Positions 24,045-29,653 of a DNA stretch of 29,653 nt are shown here, piece by piece. Numbering within the stretch: the stretch's first letter is position 1; every line of letters starts with the position of its first letter. Made by a program: the position numbers and the translations under genes. The notes beneath the pieces are model-generated. The model did no database searches and was not told the DNA's origin. It was given only the letters and a program-made list of their open reading frames with translations. The stretch comes from SZUA-430 sp034440355 (GTDB taxonomy: Bacteria > Pseudomonadota > Alphaproteobacteria > Micropepsales > Micropepsaceae), in the NCBI GenBank assembly GCA_034440355.1, contig JAWXBY010000134.1, positions 1 through 29,653 of the forward strand. The letters run 5' to 3'.

Positions 24045-24123
24045 GTAACCATCTATAGTCGTTAATACAGGTTACTCGTACACGCGATCGCCGTAACTTG
24101 TCAATAAGCCGTTTAGTGGTTAC
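24045..24123. promoter_or_regulatory. Two identical-geometry inverted-repeat operators between epoxide hydrolase and CGNR regulator
   Basis: GTAACC (24045-24050) pairs with GGTTAC (24070-24075), and GTAACT (24093-24098) pairs with GGTTAC (24118-24123). In both the gap is 19 bases, and the dyads start 48 bases apart. The first lies next to the hydrolase start, the second 19 bases before the regulator ATG. On minus, TTGACA at 24099-24104 is a candidate -35 for the hydrolase. Binding by the adjacent regulator is inferred. Confidence 0.6.
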
Positions 24124-24142
24124 GTATGGTTTGGAGGCTGCG

Positions 24143-24739
24143 ATGGCATTCGGGTCTGAAAACTTTGTGGGCGGGGCCTTGTGCTTCGACTTTGTGAACA
24201 CGGTCGGCGGGCATCGCGACGGCGAGCCTAAGGAGAGCCTGCAAACCTACGCTGACCTCGTCGAATGGGCAGTCGCGGGTAACGTCGTGACAAAATTGAG
24301 CGGCTTGCATCTCAACGAGATGGCCAAGGCTCATGAAGCCCGCGCCGCGCGCGTGCTCGCCGACGCAAAGCGGCTGCGCGAGACGATCTACGAAGTGTTT
24401 GTAGCGGTCGCCGATGGGCGCAAGGCGCCTGCGTCGGAAATTGCTGCGCTAAGTGCGGCGATGTCGGAGGCCAACGCCAATCTGGTATTGCGGGCATCGG
24501 GTTCGGGATACCAACTGGGGTGGCCGGCGCCTACCGACTTGCGTGCGCCGTTGTGGCCGGTCGTGAAGTCGGCGGTCGATCTTCTGGTCGGTGGTGAAAC
24601 GCGCTTGCGGGAATGCGCCAGCGATACGTGCGGCTGGCTGTTTGTCGACGAGAGCAAGAACCATTCGCGGCGGTGGTGCAGCATGCGCGATTGCCGCAAT
24701 CGCGCAAAGGTGCGCCGGTTCAGGGCGCAAGGGGCGTAG
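24143..24739 (+). CDS. CGNR-type zinc-finger transcriptional regulator (ABATE domain)
   Basis: Regulator of 198 residues. ATG 24143 follows GGAGG by six bases; the frame reaches back to a TTG at 24098 but conserved sequence begins with GGALCFDFVNT. The N-terminal ABATE-like domain (to about 145) is thought to bind a ligand. The C-terminal finger has cysteines 158, 163, 179 and 184 in LRECASDTCGWLFVDESKN and RRWCSMRDCRNR. The name-giving motif is CRNR (184-187) here instead of CGNR, an uncommon change in the otherwise intact finger. A basic tail (KVRRFRAQ) follows. It is divergent from an epoxide hydrolase gene and shares a double-dyad control region with it, so an epoxide-responsive autoregulated switch is a reasonable model. 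A strong terminator follows. Confidence 0.9.
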   Translation: MAFGSENFVGGALCFDFVNTVGGHRDGEPKESLQTYADLVEWAVAGNVVTKLSGLHLNEMAKAHEARAARVLADAKRLRETIYEVFVAVADGRKAPASEIAALSAAMSEANANLVLRASGSGYQLGWPAPTDLRAPLWPVVKSAVDLLVGGETRLRECASDTCGWLFVDESKNHSRRWCSMRDCRNRAKVRRFRAQGA

Positions 24740-24749
24740 AAAAAGCAAA

Positions 24750-24774
24750 AGCCCGGCTTTGGCCGGGCTCTTTT
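24750..24774. terminator. Intrinsic terminator, possibly bidirectional
   Basis: AGCCCGGC (24750-24757) and GCCGGGCT (24762-24769) form a perfect eight-pair stem with a four-base loop, followed by CTTTT on plus. The A-rich run before the stem (24740-24750) becomes a U-rich tail on minus, so it could also stop transcription from the response regulator at 24880. It begins 11 bases after the CGNR gene stop. Confidence 0.85.
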
Positions 24775-24879
24775 GGGAAATGCTTTTGTCGGCTATCGCT
24801 GCGGCGTGTGGAGCACCTTCCTTAAAGAGAGCGTCAGTTCGTGTTGGCGCCATTTAAACGGAAGACGGTAAATGAGGCG

Positions 24880-25281
24880 TTAATGCGCGATCGTCGGTGC
24901 TGATGACATCGAGATCAGGCGCCTAATGCGCTCGACAAGATCTGCGGCGCGCAGCGGCTTCATCATGGTGTCGTGTGCACCAAGACTTTCGGCAAACTGA
25001 AGATAACGGTCCGCGCCGCCAATGCCGCCGCCGGATATCGCGAGAATGCGCGTGTCCGGATACTCATCTCTAATTTCCTGGATTGTCGAAAGACCTTCGC
25101 GGCCCGGCATGATGATATCGACGATCGCGACGGCAGGTTGCTTTGTCTTTATGAGTTCCAATCCGGCAGCGCCATCTGAAGCTTCGACGGTTTGGAAACC
25201 GGCGGTCTCAAGATGCAAGCAGATGGTGCGGCGGACCGACGCATCGTCGTCGATTACGCAGATCAGGTGGTTGGCGGTCAT
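24880..25281 (-). CDS. Single-domain (CheY-like) response regulator
   Basis: Receiver-only protein of 133 residues. The acidic pocket is D11-D13 (CVIDDDASVRRT), the phospho-acceptor is D55 in AIVDIIMPGREG, the switch serine is in LAISGGG, and the lysine is in MMKPLRAADL. No output domain follows, so it must act by protein contact or as a phosphate relay. The frame extends upstream to 25452, but the extra 57 residues look non-coding; ATG 25281 is at the normal start of the fold, although no strong ribosome site is visible. No kinase gene is adjacent, making it an orphan. Confidence 0.88.
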   Translation of the reverse strand: MTANHLICVIDDDASVRRTICLHLETAGFQTVEASDGAAGLELIKTKQPAVAIVDIIMPGREGLSTIQEIRDEYPDTRILAISGGGIGGADRYLQFAESLGAHDTMMKPLRAADLVERIRRLISMSSAPTIAH

Positions 25282-25598
25282 CGTGCGATCGAGTCGGTTG
25301 GCTGCAAGAATTTTGGCGGCATTCGCTAGGATGGTGCAAGAACTGTTGCGGACGCCGTTCGCGGTTCGTGGGGAAATCGACGGATTTGTTTCGCCCAAAC
25401 GGGTGATGCGTTTTTTTTCTATTGTTTTCTTGCCGATCTGTGATTGCGGCAACAGCGGTGCAACGCGCAGCGATGCAAACTGTCATTGTCACGACATTGG
25501 TATATTGGGTTGAGGGCACAAGACATGGGTACTGCGCGTTCGCAGGGCGAAGGCGGGCGCAGCCTGGCATCGGGCACCGGCCGCACGTCGCGGCGGCG
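25282..25598. other. Non-coding stretch between response regulator and GNAT gene
   Basis: This 317-base divergent gap should hold both promoters. It includes a T-run (25411-25418) and TATATT at 25501-25506, a possible -10 for the acetyltransferase gene without a convincing -35. No RNA gene, repeat or conserved protein is evident. The upstream half of the acetyltransferase frame in this region does not look coding. Confidence 0.4.
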
Positions 25599-26375
25599 AT
25601 GGAAGAAAATTTGTGGTCGATGTGGTCGCAGTTCGGGCTGGCTAAGGACGGTGCGCTGCACGACGAGGGCGGCGCATTGTGGTTCGAGACGCCCATTCCG
25701 GTGCCGCCGTACAACATGGTTGTCAAATTTCAGGGCGACGCGCAGGCGGATACTGTCATCGACCGGATCTTCGCGCATTTTCGCAGCCGCGGCGTTCCGT
25801 TTGTTTGGCTGGTGCATCCGAGCGCGCAGCCAGCCGACCTGCGGAGTCGTTTGCAGTCGCGCGGGTTCGAAGAGGCTGAGCCAATCACCGGGATGGCGAT
25901 GGACCTCGCCGGCCTGCCGCCTTTGCCCGACACCCCGCGAGGCGTCGAGATTCTTCCGGTGACGGTGGAACACGCCAAGTCCGCGTTCGCCGAGCTTGTT
26001 GTATGGCGCTGGCACGTTCCCGAGGCGGCGCGCCCGCATTTGCAGTCGATCATGGATGTGGTGCGGATCGGCGCAGCCGGGTCGCCCAATCGGGCTTGGG
26101 TCGTCGTCAAGGATGGCGTCGCGCTCGCCAAGGCGTTTACGCACGATGCGGCGGGCGCCGTCGGGCTCTATGGCATGGCGACGAAGCCGGAGGCGCGCGG
26201 GATGGGATTGGCGCGGCTGGTGTGCTTGAACGCTTTGCACGATGCGCGGACGCGTGGACAGACGCTCGCCATCCTGCACTCAACGCCGATGGCCGTGTCG
26301 CTTTACAAAGGGATCGGGTTTGCCGAGATCGCGCCGTTCCACCTCTACGCAGCGCCGCAGTCGTTCTATGCCTAA
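25599..26375 (+). CDS. GNAT-family N-acetyltransferase
   Basis: Protein of 258 residues from ATG 25599 (MEENLWSMWSQFG); upstream in-frame starts such as 25473 would add low-quality sequence. The N-terminal half (to about 135) has LWFETPIPVPPYNMVVKF, seen in GNAT proteins that have a degenerate first lobe. The C-terminal lobe carries the acetyl-CoA loop in MATKPEARGMGLARLVCLNAL and the closing motif MAVSLYKGIGFAE. This is the two-lobed pattern with one active acyltransferase site. Substrate is unknown. No clear ribosome site precedes the start, so a few residues of uncertainty remain. It is convergent, three bases apart, with the frameshifted gene. Confidence 0.85.
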   Translation: MEENLWSMWSQFGLAKDGALHDEGGALWFETPIPVPPYNMVVKFQGDAQADTVIDRIFAHFRSRGVPFVWLVHPSAQPADLRSRLQSRGFEEAEPITGMAMDLAGLPPLPDTPRGVEILPVTVEHAKSAFAELVVWRWHVPEAARPHLQSIMDVVRIGAAGSPNRAWVVVKDGVALAKAFTHDAAGAVGLYGMATKPEARGMGLARLVCLNALHDARTRGQTLAILHSTPMAVSLYKGIGFAEIAPFHLYAAPQSFYA

Positions 26376-26378
26376 GGG

Positions 26379-27174
26379 CTAGTTCTTCTTCTCCGGTGTG
26401 ATTGGGGCGGCCGAGATGAGCGCCGTGGTGATGTCGTATTGCAGCTTCTCGAACGTCTCGGCGATATCATCCTTGCCGCAGTAGTGACGCGCGCCGCCGA
26501 TCGCCGCCATCGCCTGTATTTTGAGACGGGCCTCGCCGGCGCCACGGCCGTTCGAGTAAGCAAGATCGCGCGCGCGGCCAAGTTCGTCGAAACCGGCTTT
26601 TCGCCAGAGCAAGCAGCTGCGGAGCTTTGCGAGCGTTGCGGCGCGGCCGGCGATTGACTGCGCCTCAACTTTCAAGGTCGCCCAGTGTTCTCCCGGATCG
26701 CAGGCCATTGCGATCGGCGCCATCGCCTCCGCGACGCCGGCAACGAAACCCTGAGCAAGGTCGGCGTGTTCCTTCTCGATATACGTGTCGATGGTCTTGG
26801 CGATTGCGCCTCTCGATACATCGCGGGCCATCGCACACGATGCGGCGTCAAGTTTCGTGTCGCCATCGGTCAACGACCTCAGCGGCGACGGGTCTTTGTC
26901 CGCGGGGCAGACGGCGCGGGCCGCGCCGATCAGTCCGGCCACATTGAGGTGTATGGCCATGCGCTGGGCGATGGGTTTGTTTTGCATGAGCGCCACGCGC
27001 ACGATACCGGCGACGCTCGCGCGCTTTTCGCATTCGCCGGCCGGTACGGTTTCGGGGTCGTAGCCCAGTAGAAGGACAGCGCCGCGGCGTGGATAAGCCT
27101 TGTCCTCCGCGAAGGCGGGCGAGCGACGCCCACACCGTCAACGCAAGCGCGGCGCATAGCAACGAATGACGCAT
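26379..27174 (-). pseudogene. Secreted protein of unknown function broken by a one-base frameshift
   Basis: An ATG at 27174 opens MRHSLLCAALALTVWAS, a signal peptide core. In its own frame this continues into unrelated, arginine-rich sequence. One base later, from about 27122, the other frame reads SPAFAEDKAYPRRGAVLLLG and continues without a stop to 26379. Joining the two at 27120-27126 gives a signal peptide with an AFA cleavage site and a mature protein of about 264 residues in total. The coding length 27174-26379 is 796 bases, one more than a multiple of three, as expected for a single inserted base. I do not recognise the mature domain; two cysteines lie in the C-terminal half (LRSCLLW, RHYCGKDD). 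A real frameshift, an assembly error or an internal GTG start at 27002 (without signal) are the alternatives. Confidence 0.7.
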
Positions 27175-27209
27175 CAAGGTCTCGTCCCCAACCTAGGTGA
27201 AGGCACGAC

Positions 27210-27238
27210 CTTAGCGCGGTGCGCGGCTCTGCGCTAAG
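27210..27238. promoter_or_regulatory. Eight-base inverted repeat in the divergent gap before the DUF486 gene
   Basis: CTTAGCGC (27210-27217) and GCGCTAAG (27231-27238) are perfect inverted repeats with a 13-base loop. It lies 36 bases before the minus-strand ATG 27174 and 32 before ATG 27271. There is no T-run, so operator or 5'-UTR structure is more likely than a terminator. Confidence 0.4.
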
Positions 27239-27270
27239 ACAGAACGTCGCCCCTCGCACATGGATCTGCC

Positions 27271-27612
27271 ATGCCCGCCAGTTTGACGCCGATTGTGCTG
27301 CTTTCGATTTCGAACATCTTCATGACGTTCGCTTGGTACGGGCACCTGAAATACAAGGACCAGGCTCTTTGGGTCGTGGTGCTGGCGAGTTGGGGGATCG
27401 CGTTTGTAGAGTACTGTTTTGCAGTGCCCGCGAACCGGTGGGGAAGTGCGGTCTATAGTCCGGCGGAACTAAAGACGATGCAGGAGGTCATTACCCTCAT
27501 CGTCTTCGCATTGTTCTCGGTTTTCTATTTGGGCGAGGCGCTGAAATGGAATCACGCGCTGGGGTTCGCGTTTATCGCGCTCGGCGCGTTCTTCGTGTTT
27601 CAGAAATGGTGA
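27271..27612 (+). CDS. DMT-like small membrane protein (DUF486)
   Basis: Membrane protein of 113 residues with about four helices: residues 5-25 (LTPIVLLSISNIFMTFAWYG), 32-52, 72-92 and 95-112. The pattern ISNIFMTFAWYGHLK, a middle WGIAFVEYCFAVPANR and a closing LGFAFIALGAFFVF is the DUF486 family, related to drug/metabolite transporters. No transport substrate is known. Overlap with the convergent cbpM gene is 13 bases (27600-27612). Confidence 0.92.
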   Translation: MPASLTPIVLLSISNIFMTFAWYGHLKYKDQALWVVVLASWGIAFVEYCFAVPANRWGSAVYSPAELKTMQEVITLIVFALFSVFYLGEALKWNHALGFAFIALGAFFVFQKW

Positions 27613-27944
27613 TCGTCGTCGGCGATGCGGGAATAGGCTGTGCGGATGCGGTCGCGGATGTGTGTGGGCTGTTCGCCGACGGCTTGGGCGAGGCTGCGCA
27701 GTTCGGTGCGTAGGCCGTGGATTTGGTCGAGCAGGGACAGGATGAGCGGCAGCGTTTCGTCGTCGAACTCCGCCGTGTGTTCGAGTTCGTAGAGCAGGCG
27801 CACGCGGGCCACGTCGACCTCGTGATAGACGGCCATGCCTTCGCGGCGTTCGGGGCGGACCCAGCCGAGGCGGATCCATTTGTGCAGGCGGGGGACAGAG
27901 AGTTCGCCGACCGCGCGGATGAGGTCTTGTTCGTCGAGGGGCAT
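27600..27944 (-). CDS. cbpM: Chaperone modulator CbpM
   Basis: Protein of 114 residues of the CbpM family, which binds the J-domain of the DnaJ-like CbpA and inhibits its work. The MerR-like helical N-terminal part shows LHKWIRLGWVRPERREG and VDVARVRLLYELEH, followed by a coiled segment (LILSLLDQIHGLRTELRSLAQAV). I choose ATG 27944: GGAG at 27953-27956 is eight bases upstream. The GTG at 27953 would overlap the cbpA stop (GTGA) but leaves no room for a ribosome site. cbpA ends six bases upstream of this start, so the two form the usual cbpA-cbpM operon. Confidence 0.9.
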   Translation of the reverse strand: MPLDEQDLIRAVGELSVPRLHKWIRLGWVRPERREGMAVYHEVDVARVRLLYELEHTAEFDDETLPLILSLLDQIHGLRTELRSLAQAVGEQPTHIRDRIRTAYSRIADDDHHF

Positions 27945-27949
27945 CGGCG

Positions 27950-28852
27950 TCACTCCGTGCGCGGATTGTAGGCGTGGCCTTCGCGCCAGCCTTGCATGAA
28001 CTTCTCGAGGTCGGCGTCGATCGTCTTGGGCATTACGATCTTGAGGCGGACGAGGTGGTCGCCATAAACGCCCTTCTTGCCTTTCACGCCCTTGCCTTTG
28101 AGGCGCAGCGTTTGGCCGCTCGATGCGCCTTTGGGGATCGTCACGTTCAGGCGGCCCGTGACGGTCGGGACCTCGACCTTGGCGCCGAGGATCGCTTCAT
28201 CGATCGCGACGGGAAGTTCGCTGACGATGTCGTCGCCCTTGCGTTCGAACGTCGCGTGCGGGCGGACGTGGACTTCGATCATCGCGTCGCCCGCCGGCGC
28301 GTCACCGCGGCCGGGGTGGCCCAGGCCCTTCAAGCGGATCGTCTGGCCGTCGGCGACGCCCTCGGGGATTGCGACACCGAGCTGCTTGCCATCGGGCAGC
28401 GTTATGCGCTGCTGGCCGCCGGTCGCTGCCGTGATGAAGTCGACGTCGAGCTTGTAGTGGACGTTGCGTCCGCGCATGGGCGCTCCCGCTCGGCCTCCGG
28501 CGCCGAAGAGGTCGGAGAAGATGTCGGAGAAGTCGCCGAAGTCGGCGAAGCCTTGCTGTGACTCGTATTGGCGCGCGCCACCGCGATTGGCGTAGTCGCG
28601 GTAGAAGCGCGGGTCTTTTTGTTGCTGTGCGCCTGACGCGTCGATCTCGCCCTTGTCGAATTTCGCGCGCTTGTCGGCATCGCCGACGATGTCGTAGGCG
28701 CTGGCCACGTCCTTGAACCGGTCGGCGGCTTTCTTGTCGCCGGGGTGCAAGTCGGGGTGCAGCTGTTTGACCAGCTTGCGGTAGGCCTTCTTGATGTCGT
28801 CCTGCGGGGCGGTTTTCGCCACACCGAGGATTTCATAGGGGTCTTTAGCCAA
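27950..28852 (-). CDS. cbpA: DnaJ-type co-chaperone, curved DNA-binding protein CbpA
   Basis: J-domain protein of 300 residues. The J domain (1-70) has the HPD motif at 32-34 (VKQLHPDLHPGDKKA). A Gly/Phe-rich linker with DFGDFSDIFSDLFGAGG is followed by the two C-terminal substrate-binding beta domains (GQQRITLPDGKQLGVAIPEG, GQTIRLKGLGHPG, SGQTLRLKGKGVKGKKG). There is no zinc-finger region, so it is the CbpA type rather than DnaJ. The start is TTG 28852: an in-frame TGA lies nine bases upstream and no ATG fits. It overlaps the upstream monooxygenase stop by eight bases. It precedes cbpM. Confidence 0.94.
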   Translation of the reverse strand: MAKDPYEILGVAKTAPQDDIKKAYRKLVKQLHPDLHPGDKKAADRFKDVASAYDIVGDADKRAKFDKGEIDASGAQQQKDPRFYRDYANRGGARQYESQQGFADFGDFSDIFSDLFGAGGRAGAPMRGRNVHYKLDVDFITAATGGQQRITLPDGKQLGVAIPEGVADGQTIRLKGLGHPGRGDAPAGDAMIEVHVRPHATFERKGDDIVSELPVAIDEAILGAKVEVPTVTGRLNVTIPKGASSGQTLRLKGKGVKGKKGVYGDHLVRLKIVMPKTIDADLEKFMQGWREGHAYNPRTE

Positions 28853-29653
28853 GGCTCTTCAGCGTCCCTTCGTCGTCCGGCGTGCGAACATGCTCAGGCC
28901 GGAAACCGAGGCCTATCACACGCGCGGGGATACGTCGCAGATATGGAAACCACTGCAGCAGTCGCAAGGGCAACGGCGCGGAAACCGTGCCGGTTGCAGC
29001 CAAGAGCGGGGCAATCACGCGGTTCTGGGCGGTGACCTGAATGAACTGCGTCCAGACCGTCGGACGTTCGCGCCGGCGTTGGACGCGGTCAAGATCGTCC
29101 GTGCTGACGCGGCCACGCTTGAGCGGGCGGTAAAGCAGATTCGCCGCCGCGACCGCGTCTTGGATCGCGAGATTGATGCCGACGCCGCCGATGGGCGACA
29201 TCGCGTGCGCGGCGTCGCCGATGCACAGGACGCCGGGTTTGGACCAGCGCTTCAAGCGGTCGACGGCAACGGTGAGCAGCTTCACGTCGTCCCAGGTCGT
29301 CAGTTCGCCGACGCGATCGGCCAAATGCGGCGCGAGGCGGGCGATCTCCGCGCGCAGCGCCTCGAGGCCGCGCTCTCGCACCGCGTCGAACGAGCCTTTG
29401 GTAATCACGAAGGCGCATTGCCAATAGTCGCCGCGGTCGATCTGGACCAGAAGGCGGCCGGCGTCGAAACGGCCGACGGACAGCGGCGGGTCGCCCGGCT
29501 TCTTCGACAGGCGCAACCACAAGACATCCATCGGGACGGCGAGGTCTATGACCTCGAGCTTCGCTGCTGTGCGGATCCGCGAGTGGCGTCCGTCCGCGCC
29601 GACGACGAGTTTGGCGGCGATGTCGATGTCCCCGTTGGGTGTGCGCGCGCGCA
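28845..29653 (-). CDS. FAD-dependent monooxygenase-like protein, C-terminal part (cut by window end)
   Basis: The minus-strand frame is open from the window edge to stop 28845, about 269 residues. It begins mid-protein with VVGADGRHSRIR, the DG motif that contacts FAD in hydroxylases of the p-hydroxybenzoate type. GDAAHAMSPIGGVGINLAIQDA is the second FAD motif (GD...P). Both are needed for the family and both are intact. The N-terminal Rossmann region lies outside the window. The C-terminal part (LRLLQWFPYLRRIPARVIG...) is typical of aromatic or UbiH-like oxidoreductases. Its stop overlaps the TTG start of cbpA by eight bases. Substrate unknown. Confidence 0.9.
   Translation of the reverse strand, partial: RARTPNGDIDIAAKLVVGADGRHSRIRTAAKLEVIDLAVPMDVLWLRLSKKPGDPPLSVGRFDAGRLLVQIDRGDYWQCAFVITKGSFDAVRERGLEALRAEIARLAPHLADRVGELTTWDDVKLLTVAVDRLKRWSKPGVLCIGDAAHAMSPIGGVGINLAIQDAVAAANLLYRPLKRGRVSTDDLDRVQRRRERPTVWTQFIQVTAQNRVIAPLLAATGTVSAPLPLRLLQWFPYLRRIPARVIGLGFRPEHVRTPDDEGTLKSLG

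Noticed and set aside
27260..27270. ATG at 27260 as start of the DUF486 gene
   Set aside because: It is out of frame with the DUF486 coding sequence; ATG 27271 gives the full family length.

Overview
The window looks like chromosomal DNA from a high-GC alphaproteobacterium. Supporting points are sdhE directly followed by mfd, a compact feoA-feoB pair, a cbpA/cbpM pair, GTG and TTG starts, and many C/G-ending codons. I cannot name the order or genus. I recognise 30 protein-coding loci, two of them cut by the window ends and one frameshifted. I see no rRNA, tRNA, CRISPR array, insertion sequence, integrase or phage module.

Layout. 1-335: start of an FAD-dependent oxidoreductase (minus). 425-2289: NarL/DegS-type response regulator and histidine kinase, translationally coupled. 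2403-3620: divergent TIR-domain protein with one membrane helix and an exported beta-rich half, convergent with an alpha/beta hydrolase (3617-4525). 4629-9849: sdhE, mfd and sthA on plus. 9869-11807: an OmpA-type lipid-independent secreted protein and a membrane-anchored Mrr-like nuclease on minus. 11961-17055: YgiQ radical SAM protein, a membrane-anchored epoxide-hydrolase-like enzyme and feoAB. 17052-18068: small Cas2/SinR-like protein and a FrnE-type DsbA (minus). 18178-20246: SDR and an alginate-export-type outer-membrane barrel. 20243-20941: proline-rich secreted protein. 21036-22899: AMACR/CaiB-family enzyme plus histidine phosphatase. 22901-24739: epoxide hydrolase divergent from a CGNR-type regulator. 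24880-26375: single-domain response regulator and GNAT acetyltransferase. 26379-27174: frameshifted secreted protein. 27271-29653: DUF486 membrane protein, cbpM, cbpA and the C-terminal part of a second FAD-dependent monooxygenase.

Most of this is housekeeping (transcription-coupled repair, succinate dehydrogenase assembly, NAD(P)H balance, ferrous iron uptake, chaperones) mixed with small accessory enzymes. No complete multi-gene defence or mobile system is visible. The strongest candidates for something new are: (a) the CGNR-regulator/epoxide-hydrolase pair, whose short shared intergenic region carries two GTAAC(C/T)-N19-GGTTAC dyads of identical geometry, one beside each gene; (b) the TIR-membrane-helix-beta protein, which could link an envelope signal to a cytoplasmic TIR enzyme; (c) the two-helix Mrr-like nuclease; and (d) an abrupt codon-usage change inside mfd. 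Gene ends are packed very tightly: of seven tail-to-tail pairs, three overlap by exactly four bases, and only one clear intrinsic terminator was found.
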